A model generated the notes under the pieces. The model saw only the letters and a list, made by a program, of their open reading frames with translations. It ran no database searches and was not told the DNA's origin. Shown here in pieces: positions 11,303 through 24,900 of a DNA stretch of 64,000 nt. Position 1 is the stretch's first letter, and every line of letters begins with the position of its first letter. Source of the stretch: Symbiodinium natans (lineage: Eukaryota > Sar > Dinophyceae > Suessiales > Symbiodiniaceae); contig CAJNDS010002741.1 of the NCBI GenBank assembly GCA_905221605.1, forward strand, positions 64,001 through 128,000, in the 5' to 3' direction. Both the position numbers and the translations under genes were made by a program.

Positions 11303-14300
11303 CATGTAGGATGTTGCTTTCATCCGTGTGCCGGGCAGACCCTTCTGCGAAGCCACGTGCAGATGTCTGGCAGAACTCTGTTGGGAGAGCAGGGAAGGTT
11401 GGAGCTGAAGTCTGAAGGGATTGTTTTTGATTGCGCACGTCGCAGTCGACGGCAGTGGCATGTCACGTGGACTGCGATATCTTTGGCAAGTATAGATCGT
11501 CTCAAGGTCCGTGATAGCGGTCCATTTGATCGTCAGGCAGAACCCTGGGCTATACATGCCGAAGCCAGTCTGCGGCGTTGTCCAACCCTCCCTACCCTTA
11601 AACCAAGGGGGATCGTCATGGTCTCGGAGACAAGGGCGACCTGCGTGCTCTGAGCATCGTGGCGACGTGCTGAGCTTGCGCATTGATCATTGGGCATGTG
11701 TCGAGAACTGCTCCATAGCGTCCCTGAGCGATGCCACCGTCGGTCCTAGCATCCAGTAGCCGCTCGTCCAGTAGATCGGGAGCTGACCCTTGTGGTCCTC
11801 ACCTTGCGCCCCTGAGCACATGCAGTTCTGTTCGACCCTGCATGTCTTCAGCCCACGAAGTTTGTAGACTGTAGACTCTTGAGACGTGCATCGCTTCTTG
11901 TCTCCAGCATTATGAGAATCCTCTTTGTTTTTCAACGTGCCGGAGTGATCCAGAGCTGTTTGGAGGGGGCGGTAGTCCGATAGATAATTGCCTCGTGGCC
12001 AGTGGCACCCTGTGGGCGTCGGCTGCTGCGGCCTCTTGCGCAGCGCCTGGCTGCGCTAGGGCCCCAAGGTCAGCACTAGGACTGTCAGGCCTGCGTGCCC
12101 TGTTGTCGCTGAAAAGCAGCCTTCTTGCACGGCTGAGTGAGTTTCATTTCCTCACTGGATGAAGCCGGGTCGACCTGCAATGTAAGGATGGGACAGAATG
12201 CTGTCAGACTCGCGAGCAGTGCACCGCTTTGTCAGCACTGATTGAGTGGGCAGGCTTTTTCAGAGCACGCAAGGAGGACACCAGAAGAATCCAGTTCTCA
12301 GTCGCTGCAGGCCAGAGGTTCATGCGCAATGTCGTGTTGGGCCTGGCGGCCATGGACGTGCCGTAGTTCGCCGCGTCAGCCTAAGCGGGCTCGAATGAGG
12401 TCACCCGACGAAGGGCACTCCGAGCGGTGCGTGGTCTTCCACCGCACCAGCCGCCCGAACCTAACCTTCAAGCCCCTTGCATGTACATGTAGGATGCTGC
12501 TTGCATCCGTGTGCTGGGCAGACCCTTCTGTGAAGCCACGTGCAGATGTCTGGCAGAACACTGTTGAGAGAGCTGGGAAGGTTGGAGCTGAAGTTTGAAG
12601 GGATTGTTTTTAAGGAGCTTGCTGAGATGCAGAGCAGTGTCAGCTGCTTCATCAGATTTGGATTGCGATTGCGCACGTCGCAGTCAACGGCTTGTCACGT
12701 GGTCTCTGGCAAGTATAGGTCAGTATAGGTCGTCTCAAAGTTCGTGCCAGCAGAGCCGCGTGAAGTCTCTTGTGCTGCTTAAGTGCCTAGCTGCTAAGTC
12801 TTTTTTGTGCTGCGGAGCATGAACTGTTTGGGACCATGCGATCGTCAGGCAGACCCCTCGGCTATACATGCCGAAACCGGTATGGAGTATCTCCCTTTCG
12901 GCAAGTACGTTTTCTCACTGCCTTTGTGCCTTTGTCCAACCCCCCCTATACCCTTGATCCAAGGGGGATCGTCGCGGCCTCGGCCGCAAAGGCGACCTGT
13001 GTGCTCTGAGCAGTGTGGAGACGTGTTGGGCTTGAGCATTGACAATTGGGCGTGCGTCGAGAACCGCTAGCGGTCCTAGCATCCAGCAGCCGCTCGTCCA
13101 GAAGATCGCGAGCTGACCCGTGTGACCCTAACCCTGCGCCCTTGAGCACAGGCAGCGACTGTTCTATTCGACCTTGCATGTTCTCGGCCTATGAAGTTCG
13201 GAGGATCTTCTTAGTCGTGTGCCTGCGTTGCCTTGCCCGGCTGACGTCCAATGTGAGCGCCAGTGTGACAGAGCGCCGTCCCATGCTGGTGCTTGCTGCA
13301 GTGCTACGGTCCAGATCCTGAAGACCTGGGCCAAGCTGCATGGACCTCATCTGCATCTGCTGTCGATGCGCAAGATCACATCTCCACTGCTATCCGGAAA
13401 ATCTGTGATATCAGCAAAGCCAGTCACTGTGGACGAGGCTTGACGAGGCCAACACCAGAATCTTTAGGCCCATGTCGGCCTGGTTGTTCAAGGGGTCGGC
13501 GACCGTTCGTGGTCAGACTCGGAAGCAACGTGCTTGGCGAATTCCCACGGATTTGTCAGCACTCCGCCCGGGTATGAGCAGGCTTTTGACGCGGCCATCC
13601 TGTGCATGAGATCATAGCATACAGGGCAGACACGCGAAGAGTCCAGTTCTCAGTCGCAGGCCAGCCATGGCCAGGCCAGATGTTCTTCATGCACAGTGTA
13701 GTGTTGGGTTTGGCGGCCATGGACGTGCAGTAGTTCGCCGCGTCAGCCTAAGCGGATCCGAAGAAGGGCAGTCCAAGCGGGGCGTGGTCCTCCACCGAAC
13801 TAGCCGCACTAACCTAACCTTCAAGCCCCTTGCATGTCCATGTAGGACGCTGCTTTCATCCGTGTGCCGGGCAGACCCTTCTGCGAAGCCACGTGCAGAT
13901 GTCTGGCAGAACGCTGCTGGGAGAGCTGGGAAGGTTAGAGCTGAAGTCTGAAGGGATTGTTTTTAAGGAGCTTGCTGAGATGCAGGGCATTGTCAGCTGC
14001 TTTATCAGATCTGGATGTCGATTGCGCACGTCGCAGTCGACGGCAGTGGCATGTCACGTGGACTACATTATCTTTGGCAAGTATACATCGTCTAAAGGTT
14101 CGTGATGGCAGAGCCGTGTGGATATTTTTAGGACCATGTGATCGTCAGGCGGACCCCTCGGCTATACATGCCGAAACCGGTATGGAGTACCTCCCTTTCG
14201 GCAAGTACGTTTTCTCACTGCCTCTGTGGCTTTGTCCAACCCCCCCTATACCCTTGATCCAAGGGGGATCGTCACGGCCTCGGCCGCAAGAGCCTGTGGG

Positions 14301-15152
14301 CTCTGAGCAGCGTGGCGACGTGTTGGGCTTGAGCGTCGACAATTGGGCGTGCGTCGAGAACCGCTAGCGGTCCTAGCATCCAGCAGCCGCTCGTCCAGAA
14401 GATCGCGAGCTGACCCGTGTGACCCTAACCCTGCGCCCTTGAGCACAGGCAGCGACTGTTCTATTCGACCTTGCATGTTCTCGGCCTATGAAGTTCGGAG
14501 GATCTTCTTAGTCGTGTGCCTGCGTTGCCTTGCCCGGCTGACGTCCAATGTGAGCGCCAGTGTGACAGAGCGCCGTCCCATGCTGGTGCTTGCTGCAGTG
14601 CTACGGTCCAGATCCTGAAGACCTGGGCCAAGCTGCATGGACCTCATCTGCATCTGCTGTCGATGCGCAAGATCACATCTCCACTGCTATCCGGAAAATC
14701 TGTGATATCAGCAAAGCCAGTCACTGTGGACGAGGCTTGACGAGGCCAACACCAGAATCTTTAGGCCCATGTCGGCCTGGTTGTTCAAGGGGTCGGCGAC
14801 CGTTCGTGGTCAGACTCGGAAGCAACGTGCTTGGCGAATTCCCACGGATTTGTCAGCACTCCGCCCGGGTATGAGCAGGCTTTTGACGCGGCCATCCTGT
14901 GCATGAGATCATAGCATACAGGGCAGACACGCGAAGAGTCCAGTTCTCAGTCGCAGGCCAGCCATGGCCAGGCCAGATGTTCTTCATGCACAGTGTAGTG
15001 TTGGGTTTGGCGGCCATGGACGTGCAGTAGTTCGCCGCGTCAGCCTAAGCGGATCCGAAGAAGGGCAGTCCAAGCGGTGCGTGGTCTTCCACCGCACCAG
15101 CCGCCCGAACCAAACCTTCAAGCCCCTTTCATGTACATGTAGGATGCTGCTA

Positions 15153-15541
15153 CCTTTTGATAGGGATCCTATCCGAGTATACTATAAGGGGAGCCCCGAT
15201 TTACAGCAGCAAACCACTGCCATGGGTCCCAAACCATCCCCTCCCTACACATGCCCGCTCTTAGCTTAATTCGGTCGTAGATACTTCGGGGTTTTGCTTC
15301 GGGCACTCCTCTTCGGCTTGGCCTGTTTGATCTGGAGGCCAACGATCAACAAAGACGCCAATCCGCACCAACGGTTCAGGACATGAAGAGGTCGTCTCCG
15401 GAAGCGTGACGCAGCGAGATCCCGGAAAGAACGGTGACAATGGGACCATGCATCTCGCTTGTCAGCCTCCGTGTGGCTTCGAATTTGTGAAGCAGCCCCT
15501 CTGGAGACAACGCGTGGGGCGCACTTACCCCCGCAGTTTTT
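15153..15541. other. Non-array insert of about 390 bp inside a monomer
   Basis: The monomer breaks after GTAGGATGCTGCT and resumes at CATCGGTGCCGGGCAG. It is interrupted within about 15 bp of the site used by the 10440-11302 insert in another monomer. The insert begins with TTTTGATAGGGATCCTATC, which contains a short palindrome (GATAGGGATCCTATC), and includes a minus-strand exon-like frame. No transposase was seen. Confidence 0.55.
15261..15449 (-). CDS. Exon-like frame within the array insert, hypothetical
   Basis: The minus-strand frame has 62 codons, begins MVPLSPFFPGSRC, includes PLVRIGVFVDRWPPD and ends in a polar tail rich in Glu, Gln, Asn and Thr, finishing TTELS before its stop. The composition looks like protein, unlike the surrounding array frames. 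It overlaps a 92-codon frame in another register (15266-15544) that looks less protein-like. No domain recognised. Confidence 0.33.
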   Translation of the reverse strand: MVPLSPFFPGSRCVTLPETTSSCPEPLVRIGVFVDRWPPDQTGQAEEECPKQNPEVSTTELS

Positions 15542-18500
15542 CATCGGTGCCGGGCAGACCCTTCTGCGAAGCCACGTGCAGATGTCTGGCAGAACTCTGT
15601 TGGAAGAGGTGGGAAAGTGGGAGCAGAAGTCTGAAGGAATTGCTTTTGCGGAGCTTCCTGAGATGCAGAGCAGTGTCAGCTGCTGAATCAGCTTTGGATG
15701 GCGATTGCAATCGTCGCAGTCAACGGCAGTGGCGTGTCACGTGGACTACGATATCACTGGCAAGCATAGATCATTATAAATCATCCTCAAGGTTCGTGAC
15801 AGCAGAGCCGCGTGAAGTCTCTTGTGCTGCTTAAGTGCCTATAGCTGCTAAGTCTTATTTTGTGCCACGGAGCATGATCTGTTTGGGACCATGTGATCGT
15901 CAGGCAGACCCCTTGGCTATACATGCCGAAACTGGTATGGAGTACTTCCCTTTCGGCAAGTACGGTTTCTCACTGCCTCTGTGGCTTTGTCCAACCCCCC
16001 CTATACCCTTGATCCAAGGGGGATCGTCACGGCCTCGGCCGCAAGAGCCTGTGGGCTCTGAGCAGCGTGGCGACGTGTTGGGCTTGAGCGTCGACAATTG
16101 GGCGTGCGTCGAGAACCGCTAGCGGTCCTAGCATCCAGCAGCCGCTCGTCCAGAAGATCGCGAGCTGACCCGTGTGACCCTAACCCTGCGCCCTTGAGCA
16201 CAGGCAGCGACTGTTCTATTCGACCTTGCATGTTCTCGGCCTATGAAGTTCGGAGGATCTTCTTAGTCGTGTGCCTGCGTTGCCTTGCCCGGCTGACGTC
16301 CAATGTGAGCGCCAGTGTGACAGAGCGCCGTCCCATGCTGGTGCTTGCTGCAGTGCTACGGTCCAGATCCTGAAGACCTGGGCCAAGCTGCATGGACCTC
16401 ATCTGCATCTGCTGTCGATGCGCAAGATCACATCTCCACTGCTATCCGGAAAATCTGTGATATCAGCAAAGCCAGTCACTGTGGACGAGGCTTGACGAGG
16501 CCAACACCAGAATCTTTAGGCCCATGTCGGCCTGGTTGTTCAAGGGGTCGGCGACCGTTCGTGGTCAGACTCGGAAGCAACGTGCTTGGCGAATTCCCAC
16601 GGATTTGTCAGCACTCCGCCCGGGTATGAGCAGGCTTTTGACGCGGCCATCCTGTGCATGAGATCATAGCATACAGGGCAGACACGCGAAGAGTCCAGTT
16701 CTCAGTCGCAGGCCAGCCATGGCCAGGCCAGATGTTCTTCATGCACAGTGTAGTGTTGGGTTTGGCGGCCATGGACGTGCAGTAGTTCGCCGCGTCAGCC
16801 TAAGCGGATCCGAAGAAGGGCAGTCCGAGCGGGGCGTGGTCCTCCACCGAACTAGCCGCACTAACCTAACCTTCAAGCCCCTTGCATGTCCATGTAGGAC
16901 GCTGCTTTCATCCGTGTGCCGGGCAGACCCTTCTGCGAAGCCACGTGCAGATGTCTGGCAGAACGCTGCTGGGAGAGCTGGGAAGGTTAGAGCTGAAGTC
17001 TGAAGGGATTGTTTTTAAGGAGCTTGCTGAGATGCAGGGCATTGTCAGCTGCTTTATCAGATCTGGATGTCGATTGCGCACGTCGCAGTCGACGGCAGTG
17101 GCATGTCACATGGACTACCGTATCTTTGGCAAGCATAGATCGTCTCAAGGCTTGTGATAGCAGAGCCTTAGCCTCGTGGATCTGTCTGGGGCCATGTGAT
17201 CGTCGGGCAGACCCCTCAGCAATACATGCCGAAGCCGGAACGGAGTACCTCCCTGTCGGCAAGTACGGTTTCTCACTGCCTCTGTGGCTTTGTCTGCGGG
17301 CTCTGAGCAGCGTGGCGACGGGTTGGGCTTGAGCGTTGACAATTGGGCGTGCGTCGAGAACCGCTAGCGGTCCTAGCATCCAGCAGCCGCTCGTCCAGAA
17401 GATCGCGAGTTGACCCGTGTGACCCTCACCCTGCGCCCTTGAGCACAGGCAGCGACTGTTCTATTCGACCTTGCATGTTCTCGGCCTATGAAGTTCGGAG
17501 GATCTTCTTGGTCGTGTGCCTGCTTTGCCTTGCCCGGCTGACGTCCAATGTGAGCGCCAGTGTGACAGAGCGCCGTCCCATGCTGGTGCTTGCTGCAGTG
17601 CTACGGTCCAGATCCTGAAGACCTGGGCCAAGCTGCATGGACCTCATCTGCATCTGCTGTCGATGCACAAGATCACATCTCCACTGCTATCCGGAAAATC
17701 TGTGATATCAGCAAAGCCAGTCACTGTGGACGAGGCTTGACGAGGCCAACACCAGAATCTTTAGGCCCATGTCGGCCTGGTTGTTCAAGGGGTCGGCGAC
17801 CGTTCGTGGTCAGACTCGGAAGCAACGTGCTTGGCGAATTCCCACGGATTTGTCAGCACTCCGCCCGGGTATGAGCAGGCTTTTGACGCGGCCATCCTGT
17901 GCATGAGATCATAGCATACAGGGCAGACACGCGAAGAGTCCAGTTCTCAGTCGCAGGCCAGCCATGGCCAGGCCAGATGTTCTTCATGCACAGTGTAGTG
18001 TTGGGTTTGGCGGCCATGGACGTGCAGTAGTTCGCCGCGTCAGCCTAAGCGGATCCGAAGAAGGGCAGTCCGAGCGGGGCGTGGTCCTCCACCGAACTAG
18101 CCGCACTAACCTAACCTTCAAGCCCCTTGCATGTCCATGTAGGACGCTGCTTTCATCCGTGTGCCGGGCAGACCCTTCTGCGAAGCCACGTGCAGATGTC
18201 TGGCAGAACGCTGCTGGGAGAGCTGGGAAGGTTAGAGCTGAAGTCTGAAGGGATTGTTTTTAAGGAGCTTGCTGAGATGCAGGGCATTGTCAGCTGCTTT
18301 ATCAGATCTGGATGTCGATTGCGCACGTCGCAGTCGACGGCAGTGGCATGTCACATGGACTACCGTATCTTTGGCAAGCATAGATCGTCTCAAGGCTCGT
18401 GATAGCAGTACTGTGTGGAGCCCCCTGGTGCTGCTGAAGTCTTTTTCTCGCGCCGTGAATTTGAAGTGTTTGGGGGCATGTGAGCGTGAGGCAGAACCCT

Positions 18501-21500
18501 CGGCTGTAAATGCCGAAGCCGGTATGGAGCACCTTCCTTCAGCAATTACGACTTGTCACAGCCTCTGGAATCTGTGCAGGCCCCCCTTGCCCTTAATCCA
18601 AGGGGGATCGTCATGGAGGCGCTCTGCTCTGAGCATCGCGGCGATGTGCCGACCTTGTGCTGACCTTGCGGCGCACGCCATGAACTTTGCAGCTTTGGGG
18701 CACAGAGCGCACGGCAAGACGGGGCAGGAGCCTACTGTTGCAGCCGTCCTCAGACCGCGTGTGCTATGCGCCTCGGGAACTCCTGTGATTTGCTCGAGCG
18801 AGGCGTTGAGGCTTCGATCGCCTCTGGTCTCGGAAATTTTGAGAATCTTCTGTGCTGTTCACAGAGCCGGAGGGACCCAGTGTGCTGTTTCGAGGAAGCG
18901 GTAGTCCGGTAGACGCCTTCTTCGTGGCCCCCGACACCCTGCGGGTGTTCGCTGCTGCGGCCTCTTGCGCAGCACCTGGCTGACTGATGCCAAGTGTCCC
19001 AGGTCACCCAGGTCAGTCCTTACCGCTTCCAGGGCTAGGGTATGGCGGGCCGCTCAGGCCGGCCAGGTTTGTCAGGCGACTAAGCCCTGTTTTCACTGAG
19101 AAGCAGCCTTCTTGCACAGCTGAGTGAGCAGGGCAATTTCGTCCGGGTTAGGTCTGTTGAGCCGGCCTTCATCCCTTTGTCCGCACTCGCACCGCTACGT
19201 CTTCGTTGCCTGTGAGTCGGAAGGCTTGTTCATAGCACGTAAAGCATGAGAAGAGTCCAGGTCTCAGTCGTTGCAGGCCGACTATGGCCAGGCCAGGCGT
19301 TCTTCATGCATGTGTTGGACCAAGCTGCCATAGACATGCCCTAGTTCGCCCTGCCGAACAAGGTCCGAACCAGCTTATCTGAAGGCAGCTCGCGTTCCAG
19401 GCCCTCCACGGCCCTCCCCTCCTCCACTTGTGATGCCGGGTCTGCGAGCCTCTTCCCAGTGATAGAGCAGCGCCGGGGGGTCTTGGAGTCAGTGATCAGC
19501 ACGCACTCGGCGACAAGGGCGCTCTGCTTTGCTCTGAGTATCGTGGTGATGTGCTGACCTGGTGCTGACCTGGCGGCGAGCGCCGTGAACTTTGCAGCTT
19601 GGAGGCACCGAGCACACCACAAGACGGCGCTGGAGCTTCTTTTTGCAGCCGTCGTCAGACCGCGTCTTTCATCTGCATTCGGAACTCCTGTGAGCTGCGT
19701 GAGCAAAGCGTTGAGGCCTCGATCGCCTCTGGTCTCCGACATTGTGAGACTCTTCTGTGCTGTTCAAAGTGCCAGAGTGCTCCGGAGAGCTGTTTCGAGG
19801 GAGCGGGTAGTCCGATAGAGACTTTCTTTGCCGCTGGCGCCTTGTTTCCATTGGCTGCTGCGGGCTCTTGCGCCTGGTTGACCGACAGTGCCAAGGCCCC
19901 CAGGTCAGTCCTCACCGCATCCAGCGCCAGGGTATGGCAGAGCACCCAGGCCTGTCAGGTTACTGAGCCTTGTTGAGAAGCAGCCTCCTTGCACGGTTGA
20001 GTGAGCACTGCAATTTCGTCAAGTGCGGCCTTCATCCCTTTGTCCGCACTCCGGCCCGCTACTGTGTGGCTTCGTTGCCTGCGAGGCGGCAGGCCTGTTC
20101 ATAGCACGCAGGGGGACATAAGAAGTGTGCAAGCCCAAACATTGCTTGGACCAGAAAGCGCAAAAAAATGTGTCTTTGGTCCCAGCGGACAGCAGCTTCC
20201 TTAATGTAATCACCTTGTCAAACTTCAAGCACAGTGCGCTATGGGATATGTCAGAGCCGTAGAAATCATGGTGCAGGTTGTGCACCGCACCGCACCCTGC
20301 ACACCCTGTGAACCCCGAACTCGCAGCCTGCGCACCACAAGCCCGCGCACTACGCACCCTAACCTGCAAGCTATAGTGGCCCTCCACCGATCAAATTCGC
20401 CTAGCTTTCAGGCCCATTGCGTGCAAACGTAGGATGCGAGTTTCGTCTGCCTGCCGGGCGGAGCCTTTTGCCGGGCCACGTGCAGATGTCTGGCAGAACT
20501 CCCTAGAAAAAGCTGGGAAGGTTAGAGCTGAAGTCTCAAAAGATTTATATTGAGGAGCTTCCTGAGATGCAGGACAGTGTCAGCTGCTGCATCAGCTTTG
20601 GATGGCGATTACAGACGTCGCGGTCAACGGCATTGGCATGTCCTGTGGACTACGACATGTCTGGCAAGTATAGATCGTCTCGAGGTTCGTGATAGCAGTG
20701 CCGCGTGGATAGCAGTGCCGTGTGAAGCGCCTGGTGCTGCTGAAGTGCCTCCTCAGTCTTTTTCTCGTGCCGTGGAGCATCTGACGTGTTTGGGGGCATG
20801 TGAGCGTGAGGCAGAACCCTCGGCTGTAAATGCCGAAGCCGGTATGGAGCACCTTCCTTCAGCAATTACGACTTGTCACTGCCTCTGGAATCTGTGCAGG
20901 CCCCCCTTGCCCTTAATCCAAGGGGGATCGTCATGGAGGCGCTCTGCTCTGAGCATCGCGGCGATGTGCCGACCTTGTGCTGACCTTGCGGCGCACGCCA
21001 TGAAGTTTGCAGCTTTGGGGCACAGAGCGCACGGCAAGACGGGGGAGGAGCCTACTGTTGCAGCCGTCCTCAGACCGCGTGTGCTATGCGCCTCTGGAAC
21101 TCCTGTGATTTGCTCGAGCAAGGCGTTGAGGCTTCGATCGCCTCTGGTCTCGGAAATTTTGAGAATCTTCTGTGCTGTTCACAGTGCCGGAGGGACCCAG
21201 TGTGCTGTTTCGAGGAAGCGGTAGTCTGGTAGACGCCTTCTTCGTGGCCCCCGACACCCGGCGGGTGTTCGCTGCTGCGGCCTCTTGCGCAGCACCTGGC
21301 TGACTGATGCCAAGTGTCCCAGGTCACCCAGGTCAGTCCTTACCGCTTCCAGGGCTAGGGTATGGCAGGCCGCCCAGGCCGGCCAGGTTTGTCAGGCGAC
21401 TATGACTAAGCCCTGTTTTCACTGAGAAGCAGCCTTCTTGCACAGCTGAATGAGCAGGGCAATTTCGTCCGGGTTAGGTCTGTTGAGCCGGCCTTCATCC

Positions 21501-21904
21501 CTTTGTCCGCACTCGCACCGCTACGTCTTCGTTGCCTGTGAGTCGGAAGGCTTGTTCATAGCACGTAAAGCATGAGAAGAGTCCAGGTCGCAGTCGTTGC
21601 AGGCCGACTATGGCCAGGCCAGGCGTTCTTCATGCATGTGTTGGACCAGGCTGCCATAGACATGCCCTAGTTCGCCCTGCCGAACAAGGTCCGAACCAGC
21701 TTATCTGAAGGCAGCTCGCGTTCCAGGCCCTCTACGGCCCTCCTCTCCTCCACTTGTGATGCCGGGTCTGCGAGCCTCTTCCCAGTGATAGAGCAGCGTC
21801 GGGGGGTCTTGGAGTCAGTGATCAGCACGCACGTCGCAGTCAGCGGCAGTGGCATGTCACGTGGACGACGATATCTTTAGCAAGTATAGATTGTCTCAAG
21901 GTTC

Positions 21905-24900
21905 GTGATAGCAGTGCCAGCCCCCTGGTGTTTGGGGGCATGTGAGCGTGAGGCAGAACCCTCGGCTGTAAATGCCGAAGCCGGTATGGAGCACCTTCCT
22001 TCAGCAATTACGACTTGTCACTGCCTCTGGAATCTGTGCAGGCCCCCCTTGCCCTTAATCCAAGGGGGATCGTCATGGAGGCGCTCTGCTCTGAGCATCG
22101 CGGCGATGTGCCGACCTTGTGCTGACCTTGCGGCGCACGCCATGAAGTTTGCAGCTTTGGGGCACAGAGCGCACGGCAAGACGGGGCAGGAGCCTACTGT
22201 TGCAGCCGTCCTCAGACCGCGTGTGCTATGCGCCTCTGGAACTCCTGTGATTTGCTCGAGCAAGGCGTTGAGGCTTCGATCGCCTCTGGTCTCGGAAATT
22301 TTGAGAATCTTCTGTGCTGTTCACAGTGCCGGAGGGACCCAGTGTGCTGTTTCGAGGAAGCGGTAGTCCGGTAGACGCCTTCTTCGTGGCCCCCGACACC
22401 CGGCGGGTGTTCGCTGCTGCGGCCTCTTGCGCAGCACCTGGCTGACTGATGCCAAGTGTCCCAGGTCACCCAGGTCAGTCCTTACCGCTTCCAGGGCTAG
22501 GGTATGGCAGGCCGCCCAGGCCGGCCAGGTTTGTCAGGCGACTAAGCCCTGTTTTCACTGAGAAGCAGCCTTCTTGCACAGCTGAGTGAGCAGGGCAATT
22601 TCGTCCGGGTTAGGTCTGTTCTACGTCTTCGTTGCCTGTGAGTCGGAAGGCTTGTTCATAGCACGTAAAGCATGAGAAGAGTCCAGGTCTCAGTTGTTGC
22701 AGGCCGACTATGGCCAGGCCAGGCGTTCTTCATGCATGTGTTGGACCAGGCTGCCATAGACATGCCCTAGTTCGCCCTGCCGAACAAGGTCCGAACCAGC
22801 TTATCTGAAGGCAGCTCGCGTTGCAGGCCCTCCACGGCCCTCCCCTCCTCCACTTGTGATGCCGGGTCTGCGAGCCTCTTCCCAGTGATAGAGCAGCGCC
22901 GGGGGGTCTTGGAGTCAATCAGCACGCACTCGGCGACAAGGGCGCTCTGCTTTGCTCTGAGTATCGCGGTGATGTGCTGACCTGGTGCTGACCTGGCTGC
23001 GAGCGCCGTGAACTTTGCAGCTTGGAGGCACCGAGCACACCACAAGACGGCGCTGGAGCTTCTTCTTGCAGCCGTCGTCAGACCGCGTCTTTCATCTGCA
23101 TTCGGAACTCCAGTGAGGTGCGTGAGCAAAGCGTTGAGGCCTCGCTCGCCTCTGGTCTCCGACATCGTGAGACTTTTCAGCGCTGTTCAAAGTGCCAGAG
23201 TGCTCCAGAGAGCTGTTTTGAGGGAGCGGGTAGTCCGATAGAGACTTTCTTCGTGGCCAGCGGCACCCAGAAGAGGGCGTTGTTTGCTGCGGCCTCTTGC
23301 ACTGCGCCTGGCTGTGCCAGGGCCCCAAGGTCAGGCCTCACCAGGACTGTCAGGCCTCCGTGCCCCGTTGTCGCTGAGAAGCAGCCTTCTTGCACGGCTG
23401 AGTGAGCAGTTTCATTTCCTCAGGGCTGGGTCGGTTGGCGCGGCGTTCATGTGGATTGGCATTCGTGCAAGGCAAGCATGGGACAGGAGGAATGCTGTCC
23501 CGTTCGATTCGCGAGCAAGGCTTTGCGAGTTCTCACTGCTATGTCAGCACCGATTGAGTGGGGTGGCCTGTTCGTATCACGCAAGGGGGACACAAGAGGA
23601 GTCCAGTTCTCAGTCGCCGTTGCACAGTGTAGTGCTGGGCGTAGCTGCCGCGGACATGCAGTAGTTCGCTGTGTCAGCCTTAGCGAGTTCAAATGAAGTC
23701 ATCCGAAGAAGGGCAGTCCGAGCGTGGCGCGGCCCTCCAGCGAGCTAGCCGCCCTAACCTAACCTTCAAGCCCTTCGCATGTACAGGTAGGACGCTGCTT
23801 TCATCCGTGTGCCGGGCAGACTCTTCTGCGAAACCACGTGCAGATGTCTGGCAGAACTCTGTTGGGAGAGCTGGGAAGGTTGGAGCCGAAGTCTGAAGGG
23901 ATTGATTTTGCGGAGCTTCCTGAGATGCAGAGCAGTGTCTGCCGCTGCATCAGCTTTGGATGGCGCTTACACACGTCGCTGTCAGCGGCAGTGGCATGTC
24001 ACGTGGACGACGATATCTTTAGCAAGTATAGATTGTCTCAAGGTTCGTGATAGCAGTGCCAGCCCCCTGGTGTTTGGGGGCATGTGAGCGTGAGGCAGAA
24101 CCCTCGGCTGTAAATGCCGAAGCCGGTATGGAGCACCTTCCTTCAGCAATTACGACTTGTCACTGCCTCTGGAATCTGTGCAGGCCCCCCTTGCCCTTAA
24201 TCCAAGGGGGATCGTCATGGAGGCGCTCTGCTCTGAGCATCGCGGCGATGTGCCGACCTTGTGCTGACCTTGCGGCGCACGCCATGAACTTTGCAGCTTT
24301 GGGGCACAGAGCGCACGGCAAGACGGGGCAGGAGCCTACTGTTGCAGCCGTCCTCAGACCGCGTGTGCTATGCGCCTCTGGAACTCCTGTGATTTGCTCG
24401 AGCAAGGCGTTGAGGCTTCGATCGCCTCTGGTCTCGGAAATTTTGAGAATCTTCTGTGCTGTTCACAGTGCCGGAGGGACCCAGTGTGCTGTTTCGAGGA
24501 AGCGGTAGTCCGGTAGACGCCTTCTTCGTGGCCCCCGACACCCGGCGGGTGTTCGCTGCTGCGGCCTCTTGCGCAGCACCTGGCTGACTGATGCCAAGTG
24601 TCCCAGGTCACCCAGGTCAGTCCTTACCGCTTCCAGGGCTAGGGTATGGCAGGCCGCCCAGGCCGGCCAGGTTTGTCAGGCGACTAAGCCCTGTTTTCAC
24701 TGAGAAGCAGCCTTCTTGCACAGCTGAGTGAGCAGGGCAATTTCGTCCGGGTTAGGTCTGTTGAGCCGGCCTTCATCCCTTTGTCCGCACTCGCACCGCT
24801 ACGTCTTCGTTGCCTGTGAGTCGGAAGGCTTGTTCATAGCACGTAAAGCATGAGAAGAGTCCAGGTCTCAGTCGTTGCAGGCCGACTATGGCCAGGCAAG

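Larger units (their letters stand above)
12800..18400 (+). repeat. Sub-array of four 1.25-1.75 kb units
   Basis: Matching landmarks occur at 13046, 14343, 16098 and 17343, giving steps of 1297, 1755 and 1245 bp. The long step is largely explained by the insert at 15153-15541. Each unit contains the perfect palindrome ACCGCTAGCGGT. Units are nearly identical over the AGCGCCAGTGTGACAGAGCG to CACGGATTTGTCAGCACTCC portion. An older relative of the unit lies at about 9.2-9.75 kb. Confidence 0.85.
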
